This document shows positions 1 to 8,579 of a stretch of 64,000 nt of DNA, one piece after another; position 1 is the first letter of the stretch; each line of letters begins with the position of its first letter. A program made the position numbers and the translations under genes. The notes beneath the pieces were generated by a model. That model made no database searches. It was given only the letters and a program-made list of their open reading frames with translations, and had not been told where the DNA came from. Where the stretch lies: assembly GCA_002415135.1 (NCBI GenBank), contig DIBY01000028.1, positions 124,001 to 188,000 on the forward strand, given 5' to 3'. The stretch comes from Flavobacteriales bacterium UBA5040. GTDB taxonomy: Bacteria; Bacteroidota; Bacteroidia; Flavobacteriales; Weeksellaceae.

Positions 1-1
1 A

Positions 2-856
2 TTGCAAAGAAAAACCGATTTGCTCCATTCGATGGCTTTGGCCGGTTTTGTTATTTTAATTTTAAATTCCAATCAACTTTTTGAAGTGGGTTTTCAGTTG
101 AGCTTTGCCGCCGTTTTTGGAATCTATTGGTTTAATCAACCCTTTTTAAAATATCTACCGAAAGCAAAAAATAAGTTCCAAAATTTTATGCTGAATGTTT
201 TGTCGATTAGTTTGTCTGCACAACTTGGCACAATTCCTTTGGTTATTTATTACTTTCATCAAAATTCAGCAGTTTCGATTGTGGCGAATTTGGTGATTAT
301 TCCGTTTGCTGAATTGGTGATTGTCTTTTCGCTAGTAATGGTAATTCTGATTTCAATGTCCGTTAGTTTCGGTTGGCTAAGTGCTATTTACGATGAACTG
401 ATTACATTTACTTTAAAGGTGATTCACTTCTTCGCCGACGCGGATTCTTTAATGCAGAGGATGATTCCATTGACGTTATTGGAAGTGCTGCTTTTATATC
501 TTCTCTTTTATTTTCTAAGATTTGCTATTCAAAAGTTCAGTATTAAAAACTGGTTTCGAATTATTTATTTCGTCTTAATTTTCGTCTCTCTTCGATTCAT
601 GCTCAATTATAGAGCTGAGCAATTGGATGAGGTTTTGGTTCATCAGTTTTTTAAAGAAAAAATTATTTCCGTTAAGGAAGGAAAGTCGGTCCATTTTTAT
701 TGTTCAGAAAACGTCAGTCAGGAAAAAATTCGACAATATATTGTAGAGCCCTATCTTACTTCACGGCGCACCAAGAATTTTTCGGTCACCATTGTACCAT
801 CAAATATTTCTTTATTAAATTTGCAAGGTCAGCAGTATCAGCTCTATAATAAATAA
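2..856 (+). CDS. comEC: ComEC/Rec2-family competence protein, C-terminal part (5' truncated by window edge)
   Basis: This is the C-terminal 284 residues of a polytopic membrane protein of the ComEC/Rec2 family, which forms the inner-membrane channel for DNA uptake in transformation. The visible part opens with the family's conserved stretch containing GFQLSFAAVFGI and continues with several hydrophobic helices to about residue 205, then a short soluble tail of about 80 residues. No metallo-beta-lactamase-like C-terminal domain is present, which is usual for Bacteroidota members. The reading frame is open to the left edge, so the first codon here is internal and the N-terminal part lies outside the window. 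It is followed by sdhC on the same strand after a 123-base gap with its own promoter element. Family assignment is fairly secure; activity in transformation is inferred. Confidence 0.8.
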   Translation: MQRKTDLLHSMALAGFVILILNSNQLFEVGFQLSFAAVFGIYWFNQPFLKYLPKAKNKFQNFMLNVLSISLSAQLGTIPLVIYYFHQNSAVSIVANLVIIPFAELVIVFSLVMVILISMSVSFGWLSAIYDELITFTLKVIHFFADADSLMQRMIPLTLLEVLLLYLLFYFLRFAIQKFSIKNWFRIIYFVLIFVSLRFMLNYRAEQLDEVLVHQFFKEKIISVKEGKSVHFYCSENVSQEKIRQYIVEPYLTSRRTKNFSVTIVPSNISLLNLQGQQYQLYNK

Positions 857-944
857 TTCTAAGTTATTATATCTATCTTATTTAGAGTGATTACAAACTA
901 AAATATTCTGACATTCGTCACGTGCAATTGGTTCCACAATTTTC

Positions 945-952
945 TAACTTTG
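945..952 (+). promoter_or_regulatory. Putative -7 element of sdhCAB promoter
   Basis: TAACTTTG matches the Bacteroidota -7 consensus TAnnTTTG and lies 28 bases before the sdhC start. No clear TTG -33 element is present at the usual 19-base spacing, so this is a half-supported call. Confidence 0.45.
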
Positions 953-979
953 TGGGAATTTCAAATTTAAACATTAATT

Positions 980-1642
980 ATGGCAGGATTAACTAGTTCT
1001 ACTATTGGTAGAAAGTACGCAATGGCATTATCTGCAATGTTCTTGCTCATTTTCCTATTGATTCACCTCTTCGTGAATTCACTCTCAGTTTTTAGTCCAG
1101 ATGCATTCAACTCGGCATCGGAATTTATGGGTTACAACCCTTTAGTTCAATTTTTGATGCAACCTATTCTTGGTTTCGCAGTTATTTTTCACTTTGTATT
1201 GGGTTTTGTTCTGGAAATCAGAAACAGAAACGCAAGACCAGTGAAATATGCGGTCAACGGATCAGCAGCGAACTCAACTTGGATGTCTCGAAATATGATT
1301 ATTTCAGGATTAGTTGTATTGGCATTTTTAGGATTACACATGTATGATTTTTGGTGGCATGAAATGGACTACAAATATATTGTAGGAAATGTTCGTGATG
1401 AAGCAAGGTATTGGCCAGAACTTCACGCACAGTTTGGGAACATCGCAAGAGTTCTTTTTTATGTAGTTGCTTTTGTATTATTAGGGCTGCATTTATCACA
1501 CGGTTTCCAATCTTCTTTCCAGTCGGTAGGAGCAAGACATCCAAAATACACTCCTGTTATTAAAGCAATTGGGACTTGGTATTCGATCCTTATCCCTGCA
1601 GGTTTTATTTTTGTAGCCGTTTTTCATTATGTAACTCAATAA
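980..1642 (+). CDS. sdhC: Succinate dehydrogenase cytochrome b subunit
   Basis: This is the membrane anchor of succinate:menaquinone oxidoreductase (complex II), which carries haem b and passes electrons to the quinone pool. The 220-residue protein has five hydrophobic helices (about 15-35, 60-80, 107-125, 155-175 and 200-218) and membrane histidines at 29, 71, 120, 171 and 174 that are candidates for haem ligation, as expected for the single-subunit B-type (di-haem cytochrome b558) family. It is the first gene of an sdhC-sdhA-sdhB operon; sdhA starts 57 bases downstream after an AT-rich spacer without a terminator. The ATG start sits 28 bases behind a TAnnTTTG promoter element. Identification is strong from length, topology and context. 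Confidence 0.93.
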   Translation: MAGLTSSTIGRKYAMALSAMFLLIFLLIHLFVNSLSVFSPDAFNSASEFMGYNPLVQFLMQPILGFAVIFHFVLGFVLEIRNRNARPVKYAVNGSAANSTWMSRNMIISGLVVLAFLGLHMYDFWWHEMDYKYIVGNVRDEARYWPELHAQFGNIARVLFYVVAFVLLGLHLSHGFQSSFQSVGARHPKYTPVIKAIGTWYSILIPAGFIFVAVFHYVTQ

Positions 1643-1699
1643 ATTTTAAATTTTATATCGACATTAAAATTTAAAATCTAAAATTTAAAATTTCTAAAA

Positions 1700-3712
1700 A
1701 TGAGCAAATTAGATTCAAAAATTCCGGCTGGTCCTTTAGCGGACAAATGGAAAAATCATAAAGATCATATGAACTTGGTTTCGCCGAACAACCGTGATAA
1801 AATCGATATCATTGTTGTAGGAACTGGTTTAGCAGGTGGTTCAGCTGCCGCAACTTTAGCAGAGCAAGGATATAATGTAAAAGCATTTTGTTACCAGGAT
1901 TCACCACGAAGAGCGCACTCGATTGCTGCACAAGGTGGAATCAACGCTGCTAAAAATTATCAAGGTGATGGTGACTCAACTTATCGATTATTTTACGATA
2001 CGATTAAAGGTGGAGATTACCGTTCAAGAGAAGCTAACGTTTACCGTTTAGCAGAAGTTTCTGCAAGCATCATCGACCAGTGTGTCGCACAAGGTGTTCC
2101 ATTCGGACGTGAATATGGTGGTCAGTTAGACAACCGTTCGTTTGGTGGAGTTCAGGTTAAAAGAACATTCTACGCGAAAGGACAAACAGGACAACAATTA
2201 TTATTAGGTGCCTATTCAGCCATGAGCCGACAGATCGGTAAAGGTAGAATCAAAATGCATAACCGTCACGAAATGCTGGATTTAGTAATCGTTGATGGAA
2301 AAGCAAGAGGGATTATCGCCAGAAACTTAGTGACTGGAGAAATCGAAAGACATTCTGCTCACGCGGTTGTTGTTGCTTCTGGTGGTTACGGAAATGTATA
2401 TTTCCTTTCAACCAATGCAATGGGTTCTAACGTTTCTGCAGCTTGGAAAATTCATAAAAAAGGAGCGTATTTCGCAAATCCTTGTTATGTACAGATTCAC
2501 CCAACTTGTATTCCGGTGCATGGTGTGGCACAATCAAAACTGACTTTGATGTCAGAGTCTTTAAGAAACTCAGGACGAATCTGGGTTCCTAAAAACATCG
2601 AAGATGCAGTAGCAATCCGTGAAGGAAAACTAAAAGCAGAAAGTATCGCTCCTGAAAACCGTGATTACTATTTAGAGAGAAGATATCCAGCATTTGGTAA
2701 CCTGGTTCCACGTGATGTTGCCTCGAGAGCGGCGAAAGAAAGATGTGATGCAGGTTTCGGAATCGAAAACAATGATACTCAAGAAGGGGTTTACTTAGAT
2801 TTTTCTACTGAAATTCAGAAGAAAGGTAAAGAAGCGGCGATTGAGAAAAATGTTCATAATCCTACCGAGCAACAAATCTATGATTTAGGGAAAGCTTGGA
2901 TTGAAGAAAAATATGGTAACCTTTTCGTGATGTACGAGAAAATTACTGCCGACAATCCTTACGTAACTCCAATGAAGATTTATCCAGCGGTTCACTATAC
3001 CATGGGTGGTGTTTGGGTTGATTACAATTTACAGTCTACAATTCCTGGATGTTTCGTCATCGGAGAAGCGAATTTCTCTGATCACGGTGCTAACAGATTA
3101 GGAGCTTCTGCCTTAATGCAAGGTTTGGCTGACGGTTATTTCGTTCTTCCTTACACGATTGCAGATTATCTTGCAGCGGATATTAGAACTGGGGCAATTC
3201 CTACTAACAGTCCTGCGTTTGATGCAGCTGAAAAAGAAATTCAAGATAAAGTCAATTTCTTTATGACAAATAATGGTTCTAAAACGGTAGATTATTTCCA
3301 TAAAAAACTGGGTCACATCATGTGGAACAAAGTTGGAATGGGAAGAACACCTGAAGGTTTACAAGAAGCCATTAACGAAATTGAAGAAGTTAAAAAACAA
3401 TTCTGGGCAGACGTAAAAGTTCCGGGAGAAGCAAACGGAATGAACATGGAATTGGAGAAAGCCTTCCGGGTTGCAGATTTCTTAGAGTTAGGACAATTGA
3501 TGGCGAAAGATGCTTTAGCAAGAAAAGAATCTTGTGGGGGGCACTTCCGTTGGGATCACGCAACACCAGAAGGTGAGGCGGAGAGAGATGATGAAAACTT
3601 CAAGTATGTTGCGGTATGGGAATATCAGGGAGATGATATCAATCAAGAAACCATGCATAAGGAGGATTTGATTTATGAAAATATCGAAGTTAAAACAAGA
3701 AGTTATAAATAA
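1700..3712 (+). CDS. sdhA: Succinate dehydrogenase / fumarate reductase flavoprotein subunit
   Basis: This is the catalytic subunit of complex II, oxidising succinate to fumarate with covalently bound FAD on the cytoplasmic face. The 670-residue protein shows the dinucleotide-binding loop GTGLAGGSAA at residues 41-50 and the HSIAAQGGINA motif, with His73 as the expected FAD attachment residue. The substrate region with HYTMGG is near residue 432, and the end of the protein carries the family's RxDDxxF-like and SCGGHFR segments. The length fits the B-type flavoproteins of Bacteroidota, which are longer than the roughly 590 residues of the E. coli enzyme. It lies between sdhC and sdhB, with sdhB starting 20 bases later. 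Direction of catalysis (succinate oxidation or fumarate reduction) cannot be read from sequence alone. Confidence 0.96.
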   Translation: MSKLDSKIPAGPLADKWKNHKDHMNLVSPNNRDKIDIIVVGTGLAGGSAAATLAEQGYNVKAFCYQDSPRRAHSIAAQGGINAAKNYQGDGDSTYRLFYDTIKGGDYRSREANVYRLAEVSASIIDQCVAQGVPFGREYGGQLDNRSFGGVQVKRTFYAKGQTGQQLLLGAYSAMSRQIGKGRIKMHNRHEMLDLVIVDGKARGIIARNLVTGEIERHSAHAVVVASGGYGNVYFLSTNAMGSNVSAAWKIHKKGAYFANPCYVQIHPTCIPVHGVAQSKLTLMSESLRNSGRIWVPKNIEDAVAIREGKLKAESIAPENRDYYLERRYPAFGNLVPRDVASRAAKERCDAGFGIENNDTQEGVYLDFSTEIQKKGKEAAIEKNVHNPTEQQIYDLGKAWIEEKYGNLFVMYEKITADNPYVTPMKIYPAVHYTMGGVWVDYNLQSTIPGCFVIGEANFSDHGANRLGASALMQGLADGYFVLPYTIADYLAADIRTGAIPTNSPAFDAAEKEIQDKVNFFMTNNGSKTVDYFHKKLGHIMWNKVGMGRTPEGLQEAINEIEEVKKQFWADVKVPGEANGMNMELEKAFRVADFLELGQLMAKDALARKESCGGHFRWDHATPEGEAERDDENFKYVAVWEYQGDDINQETMHKEDLIYENIEVKTRSYK

Positions 3713-3732
3713 TCTCCAAAAAAGTTAATAAA

Positions 3733-4500
3733 ATGAGTGCACAAAAAGGATTAAACCTGACTCTGAAAATTTGGAGACAGAAAAACAATAAAACAAAAGG
3801 ACAGTTTGAGACCTACAAAATCTCCGACGTTTCTAGGGATTCTTCTTTCCTCGAAATGTTGGATATGCTCAACGAGAACCTCAACAACGAAGGTCAAGAG
3901 CCTATCGCTTTTGATCATGATTGTAGAGAAGGGATTTGTGGAATGTGTTCATTGTACATCAATGGACGACCGCACGGACCTGACACTGGAATCACGACTT
4001 GCCAGTTGCACATGAGAATGTTCAAAGATGGTGAGACGATTCATATCGAACCGTGGAGAAGCGCTGCCTTCCCAATCATCAAAGATTTAGTGGTTGACAG
4101 AAGTGCTTTTGACAGAGTAATGGCTGCAGGTGGATTTATCTCGGTAAACACTTCAGGAAATACTTTGGATGCCAACGCAATCCCAGTTCCGAAAGATGAT
4201 GCAGATGACGCGATGGATGCTGCAGCTTGTATCGGTTGTGGAGCTTGTGTTGCAACTTGTGTCAACGGTTCTGCCATGTTATTTGTAGGTGCTAAAGTTT
4301 CTCAGTTCGCGTTACTGCCACAAGGTAGAGTAGAAGCGAAGAGAAGGGTACTGAATATGGTAACTGCAATGGACGAAGAAGGTTTCGGTAACTGTTCAAA
4401 TACCGGCGCTTGTGAAGTAGAATGTCCGAAAGGAATTACTTTATCAGTGATCGCCAGAATGAACAGAGAGTACTTTGTAGCGAATGTAGATCAAGGCTAA
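3733..4500 (+). CDS. sdhB: Succinate dehydrogenase / fumarate reductase iron-sulfur subunit
   Basis: This subunit relays electrons from the flavin to the membrane haem through three iron-sulfur clusters. The 255-residue protein has the plant-ferredoxin-type 2Fe-2S motif CREGICGMC followed by a later cysteine in GITTCQ, then two ferredoxin-like cysteine groups, CIGCGACVATC and CSNTGACEVECPKG, which fit the 4Fe-4S and 3Fe-4S clusters. It closes the sdhCAB operon and is followed by a strong hairpin terminator 20 bases after its stop codon. Nothing unusual is seen in the cluster ligands. Confidence 0.96.
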   Translation: MSAQKGLNLTLKIWRQKNNKTKGQFETYKISDVSRDSSFLEMLDMLNENLNNEGQEPIAFDHDCREGICGMCSLYINGRPHGPDTGITTCQLHMRMFKDGETIHIEPWRSAAFPIIKDLVVDRSAFDRVMAAGGFISVNTSGNTLDANAIPVPKDDADDAMDAAACIGCGACVATCVNGSAMLFVGAKVSQFALLPQGRVEAKRRVLNMVTAMDEEGFGNCSNTGACEVECPKGITLSVIARMNREYFVANVDQG

Positions 4501-4518
4501 CATTACTTTGACAATTAT

Positions 4519-4556
4519 AAAAAACTGCTTTCAGAAATGAAGGCAGTTTTTCTTTG
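4519..4556 (+). terminator. Rho-independent-type terminator after sdhB
   Basis: AAAACTGC (4521-4528) pairs with GCAGTTTT (4543-4550), followed by a T-rich tail. It ends the sdhCAB operon. Confidence 0.8.
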
Positions 4557-4608
4557 TTAAACTTTCACAAATCTTAAGAATATATTTTTAATAACTCGGT
4601 GAAAACCT

Positions 4609-4616
4609 TATTTTTG
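4609..4616 (+). promoter_or_regulatory. Putative -7 element
   Basis: TATTTTTG fits TAnnTTTG and lies 68 bases before the lipoprotein start at 4684. Because it precedes 4684 but follows no other start, it also argues that the ATG-like extension upstream of 4684 is leader. No -33 element is evident. Confidence 0.4.
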
Positions 4617-4683
4617 CACCGATTTAAAAACCGACTTGGTTGGTTTCGTCCATTTTAATTCAATAAAAGAAAAAACAATAAAG

Positions 4684-6189
4684 ATGAGTAAGTATTTTTT
4701 TATGCTAATGGTTGCCTTCGTTGCAATGTCATGTTCTAAAAAAGTAGAGGTTACGGGTAATTTCGCCGGTGGTTCTCCTTTAGAAAGAATAGAATTTATA
4801 GAAGCTTCAGGAGTGGCAACTCTTCCGTTAATGAATATCGGAGTAGATAGCAAAGGAAGTTTTGCTGGTAGTTTCGAAGCACCAAAAGACGGAATGTACA
4901 TCATGACCTATGCGGGTAAACAAGGAATGATTTATTTGAAAGGTGGACAAAAACTGAATATTTCAGGTCAGGCAGAAGCTTTCCCTAGTAAATTTACCGT
5001 GAGTGGTGATGCTAAAAAAAATAATGACTTTATTCAAGAAGCCTTAGCACAAATTCAAACCTATGCTACCCAAATCAATGTTGGTGAAATGGTAACGAAA
5101 GATGAAGCAACCTTTTTAAAAGAAGTTGAAAAAGTGAGAGTTGAATTAGAAAAACGCATCGATGCAGCAGCAAAGAAAAGTTCTCCGGACAGCGACGCGG
5201 TTCAGTGGAAAAAAGACGAAATGAATGCAAGTATTCTTGGGTTGATGAGTCAGTATGAAATGAATCACGCTCAGGCAACCGGAAAAGCAGATTTCAAAGT
5301 TTCTAAAAACTTTACAGATGCTGAAGCAAAACTAAAAAAAGACAACGATAGAATGTTGAAAAACCAACCGATTTACAGAAACTATTTATTAGGTAAATTG
5401 AGTCAGGAATTTCAAACGTATGCGACTGCAAATAACAAATCAGGGGAAGAAACTTCTTCTGTGTTATTCTCCCAGTTTTTAGATACGAAAAAAGATATGC
5501 CTCAGTTAGAGAAAGATTATTTGTTGGCTTTCGTAATGTCGAACAGCGATATCAATCCTTCTACAACTCCAGAAAATTCGGCGAAAATCAATAAAATCAT
5601 TAATGAGAAAATTAAAGATTCAGAAATCAAAAAAGATTTAGAGCGAATTCAATTTGTTCTTTCTGGTCCTAAATTGGGAGAAGCGATTGCTTCATCGCCA
5701 TTGGTGAAAGAAGATGGCAGCGCTTTTAAATTAACAGACAACAAAGCAAAACCTGCAATGGTGATGTTTTATGCTTCTTGGAATCCTTACATCAATGAGG
5801 CGACCGTGCCAGTTTTAAAAGAAGTAACCAAGTTTTACCAATCGAAAATGGATTTCATCTACGTTAATTTAGATGATACCAAAGATCAGTTTGTGAAAAC
5901 CAGCAAGGCAATGTTACAGGGAATGGCTGGAACAAATGTTTATGCGGACGGTGGTATGAATTCTCAAATTGCTAAAGATTTAGGGATTTATGGTTTCAAA
6001 CTTCCTTCGTTCATTATGATCGACAAAGAAGGTAAAGTAGCAAGCAAGTTCTTCTACAATTTAGGTGATCCTGAATTGGTGACGATTCTTGATAAATTAA
6101 CTGGTTTGAAAGCTCCAATGGCACCAGAAGCAACATTGCAAAATGATTTAATTGCTCCACCAATGGAAGCGGCTCCAGCGACAAAATAG
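4684..6189 (+). CDS. Thioredoxin-fold lipoprotein with DUF4369-like N-terminal domain, lacking CxxC
   Basis: This 501-residue protein resembles the TlpA/ResA-like lipoproteins of Bacteroidota that pair a DUF4369-type beta domain with a C-terminal thioredoxin fold. ATG 4684 is chosen because it gives a lipoprotein signal peptide ending in VAMSC; an in-frame GTG/TTG-type extension upstream adds only 16 unconvincing residues. The DUF4369-like part spans about residues 20-110, a charged helical middle about 115-320, and the thioredoxin-like part about 340-480 with the strand VMFYASW. The usual catalytic WCxxC is replaced by WNPYIN, so disulfide redox chemistry by this domain is unlikely. The protein ends in a low-complexity Ala/Pro/Met tail. 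It stands alone between two terminators. The function is unknown; a folding or binding role in the periplasm is a guess. Confidence 0.75.
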   Translation: MSKYFFMLMVAFVAMSCSKKVEVTGNFAGGSPLERIEFIEASGVATLPLMNIGVDSKGSFAGSFEAPKDGMYIMTYAGKQGMIYLKGGQKLNISGQAEAFPSKFTVSGDAKKNNDFIQEALAQIQTYATQINVGEMVTKDEATFLKEVEKVRVELEKRIDAAAKKSSPDSDAVQWKKDEMNASILGLMSQYEMNHAQATGKADFKVSKNFTDAEAKLKKDNDRMLKNQPIYRNYLLGKLSQEFQTYATANNKSGEETSSVLFSQFLDTKKDMPQLEKDYLLAFVMSNSDINPSTTPENSAKINKIINEKIKDSEIKKDLERIQFVLSGPKLGEAIASSPLVKEDGSAFKLTDNKAKPAMVMFYASWNPYINEATVPVLKEVTKFYQSKMDFIYVNLDDTKDQFVKTSKAMLQGMAGTNVYADGGMNSQIAKDLGIYGFKLPSFIMIDKEGKVASKFFYNLGDPELVTILDKLTGLKAPMAPEATLQNDLIAPPMEAAPATK

Positions 6190-6212
6190 TTTTTATTAAA
6201 TTTAAAATATTG

Positions 6213-6244
6213 ATCCTGCACAATTGTTGTGTAGGATTTTTTTA
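6213..6244 (+). terminator. Terminator after thioredoxin-fold lipoprotein
   Basis: An 11-base stem (ATCCTGCACAA at 6213-6223 with TTGTGTAGGAT at 6227-6237, one G-U pair) and a three-base loop are followed by a run of T. Confidence 0.85.
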
Positions 6245-6266
6245 TCTTTAAATAAAACTTACCCTC

Positions 6267-6572
6267 ATGAGAAAAGAATTGTTAGTTCCCCAAAAATCCT
6301 TATACCTGCTTATCTTATTGAGTTTCATTTTCACGTTTTTTAATATCACTCTTGATATTACGAGCGTTGGTATTCCTTTGGAATGGGGCAGGATTTTGGT
6401 AGTTATAGGTTTGGCGGCTAGTTTTGTGGTTTCTGTGGTATTGATTGTTGATGTATTTAAAAATGATGTGAATGGAAAATATCTTTGGACTTTGGCTTTT
6501 TTTATGTCAGCTGGTCTTTTGGGTTATTTCTATTTGAGAAGTCGTGATCACTATTTGAGTAGAACTAATTAA
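6267..6572 (+). CDS. Small membrane protein, unknown function
   Basis: This 101-residue protein has three predicted hydrophobic helices at about residues 13-32, 40-64 and 73-90, with a basic C-terminus ending RSRDHYLSRTN. No enzymatic motif or family signature was recognised. It sits alone between the terminator at 6213-6244 and the terminator at 6611-6635, so it is probably a single-gene transcript. Coding potential is supported by the regular transmembrane pattern, the ATG start and the flanking terminators. Confidence 0.7.
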   Translation: MRKELLVPQKSLYLLILLSFIFTFFNITLDITSVGIPLEWGRILVVIGLAASFVVSVVLIVDVFKNDVNGKYLWTLAFFMSAGLLGYFYLRSRDHYLSRTN

Positions 6573-6610
6573 TGAGCAGTCCTCTAATTGAATTTCTTAG
6601 AAAAATAGAA

Positions 6611-6635
6611 TACGGGTTAATTCCCGTTTTTTTAT
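6611..6635 (+). terminator. Terminator after small membrane protein
   Basis: ACGGG (6612-6616) pairs with CCCGT (6623-6627) around a six-base loop, followed by eight T. The stem is short but GC-rich. Confidence 0.65.
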
Positions 6636-6645
6636 TTTAAAACCT

Positions 6646-6653
6646 TACTTTTG
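6646..6653 (+). promoter_or_regulatory. Putative -7 element of rlmD promoter
   Basis: TACTTTTG fits TAnnTTTG, 17 bases before the rlmD ATG and directly behind the preceding terminator. Confidence 0.5.
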
Positions 6654-6670
6654 CCGTCAGAATATTTATA

Positions 6671-8080
6671 ATGAGAAAGAGAAAACAAAATATAATATTA
6701 GAAAATATAAAACTGGTTTCAGCTGGTTCAAAAGGCGTTTCTGTGGGTAAAACAGACGAAGGTAAAACTGTTTTGGTTTCTGGTGCAGTACCTGGCGATG
6801 TTGTAAATGCCCGTGTGAAAAAATCGAAATCAAATTATTTCGAAGCAGAAATGCTTGAGATCGTAGAAAGATCACCTTTTCGCGTGGAGCCAAGATGTAT
6901 TCATTTCGGTGTTTGTGGCGGCTGCAAATGGCAGAATCTTTCTTATGAAAAACAACTTGAAGTTAAACAGGACGAAGTTTTTAACCACATCAAAAGAATT
7001 GGCGGAATCGAAGATTTTGAAGTAGTACCAATTCTGGGGAGCGCTGAACAATACTTCTATCGCAATAAAATGGAATTTTCTTTTTCGAATGCGCGTTGGT
7101 TAACTCAGTACGAAATCAGTTCTGAAGAAAATTTTGGAAATAGAGACGCTTTAGGTTTTCATATTCCAGGAATGTGGAGTAAGATTTTAGATTTAAAAGA
7201 ATGCTTCTTACAGGAAGATCCATCGAATGCGATGCGATTGGCCATAAAAAAACATGCGGTTGAAAATGGTTTAGAATTTTTTGATGTTAAAGGCCAACAA
7301 GGATTTTTGAGAACCGTAATGTTCCGTCAGAATTCAAAAGGAGAGTGGATGGTTTTATTCCAGTTGTTCCGTCAAGAGAAAGAAAATCAGCAGAAACTTT
7401 TCGATTTTATGTTAAGTGAATTTCCACAGATCAAAACGTTGCTCTTCTGTATCAATTCAAAACAAAATGATTCACTATACGATCAAGACGTTCAGCTTTA
7501 TTTTGGTGACGGCTTTTTAATGGAAGAAATGGAAGGTTTGAAATTTAAGATCGGACCGAAATCTTTTTTCCAAACCAATTATAAACAGGCTTTAAACCTG
7601 TATGCAAAAACTTTAGAATTTGCAGATTTACAAGGTCATGAGGTTGTTTATGATTTATATACCGGAACGGGAACAATTGCTCAATATGTAGCCCGAAAAG
7701 CAAAACAGGTGATCGGCATTGAATCGGTTCAGGAATCAATTGACGCTGCAAAAGAACACGCAGATTTAAATGGTTTAACCAACTGTACTTTCTATTGTGG
7801 TGATATGAAGGAAATCTTTAATGATGAATTTATCGCGCAACATCCGAAAGCCGATGTTTTAATTACCGATCCACCAAGAGACGGAATGCATCAAAAAGTA
7901 GTGGAGCAAATATTGAAAATCGCCCCTGAGAAAATCGTGTACGTAAGTTGTAATTCTGCAACTCAGGCGAGAGACTTAGCTTTGATGAAAGACCATTATA
8001 AATTGGTGAAAATTTTACCGGTTGATATGTTTCCACAAACGCATCACGTTGAGAATATTGCCCTTTTAGTAAAGATTTAA
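6671..8080 (+). CDS. rlmD: 23S rRNA (uracil-C5)-methyltransferase, RlmD/RumA type
   Basis: This enzyme transfers a methyl group from S-adenosylmethionine to C5 of a uridine in 23S rRNA (U1939 in E. coli for RlmD). The 469-residue protein has an N-terminal TRAM RNA-binding domain (about 1-65) and an iron-sulfur cluster region with Cys76, Cys82 and Cys85 in CIHFGVCGGCKWQ. The SAM-binding motif is near residue 325 (YDLYTGTGTIAQY), a DPPRDGMH motif lies near 395, and the catalytic cysteine is in YVSCNSATQARD near 425. It is the first gene of a conserved-looking cluster with the DUF6452 and DUF6048 genes. The exact target base is inferred from family membership; RlmC- or TrmA-like specificities cannot be excluded. 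Confidence 0.9.
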   Translation: MRKRKQNIILENIKLVSAGSKGVSVGKTDEGKTVLVSGAVPGDVVNARVKKSKSNYFEAEMLEIVERSPFRVEPRCIHFGVCGGCKWQNLSYEKQLEVKQDEVFNHIKRIGGIEDFEVVPILGSAEQYFYRNKMEFSFSNARWLTQYEISSEENFGNRDALGFHIPGMWSKILDLKECFLQEDPSNAMRLAIKKHAVENGLEFFDVKGQQGFLRTVMFRQNSKGEWMVLFQLFRQEKENQQKLFDFMLSEFPQIKTLLFCINSKQNDSLYDQDVQLYFGDGFLMEEMEGLKFKIGPKSFFQTNYKQALNLYAKTLEFADLQGHEVVYDLYTGTGTIAQYVARKAKQVIGIESVQESIDAAKEHADLNGLTNCTFYCGDMKEIFNDEFIAQHPKADVLITDPPRDGMHQKVVEQILKIAPEKIVYVSCNSATQARDLALMKDHYKLVKILPVDMFPQTHHVENIALLVKI

Positions 8081-8099
8081 TTTTATTTAAATTTGATTG

Positions 8100-8579
8100 A
8101 TGAAGTTCTTGAAAATATTTTTTATTTCGATTTTTATCCTTTCGTTTGCTTCATGCGGAAGTGATGATGATATCTGTATCAGTGGTGAAGCTACGCCGAG
8201 AGTGAAAATAAAATTCAAGACGAAAGCTACAGGAAAAATGAAAACCATGGATTCTCTTTTCATCGCCGTCGATTATGGAGTTGGACCAGTGGCAGTTTTT
8301 GGAACCGTTTCAAAAACAGATTCTGTATTGATTCCTTTGCGTGTGGACGAAACTCCTTTTACCAAAATGTATGTTGGCGTTTCCAGAACCGCCGTAAATT
8401 CAGAGATCAAAATAAATTATACGACCGATTCAGAGTATGTTTCGCCCGCGTGTGGCATCAAAAAACTCTATCAAAATGTGAATACGGAGCTGGAAGTTCC
8501 CAACGCAGTGTTAGGAGTTGAACAAAATCAAACCCAAATTATCGATGAAAGCAAAACGCATCTTTACCTTCTTTTTTAG
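8100..8579 (+). CDS. DUF6452-family lipoprotein
   Basis: This 159-residue protein starts at ATG 8100, which gives a lipoprotein signal peptide ending FASC at Cys19 and then a short Asp-rich linker. The mature part has the pattern C..GEATPRVKIKFK and a second cysteine in SPACG, typical of the small flavobacterial lipoproteins catalogued, from memory, as DUF6452. It follows rlmD by 19 bases and its 3' end overlaps the next gene by 35 bases, so the two are probably co-translated. The function is unknown. Pairing with a beta-barrel-like DUF6048 protein suggests an outer-membrane or periplasmic complex, which is inference. Confidence 0.75.
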   Translation: MKFLKIFFISIFILSFASCGSDDDICISGEATPRVKIKFKTKATGKMKTMDSLFIAVDYGVGPVAVFGTVSKTDSVLIPLRVDETPFTKMYVGVSRTAVNSEIKINYTTDSEYVSPACGIKKLYQNVNTELEVPNAVLGVEQNQTQIIDESKTHLYLLF

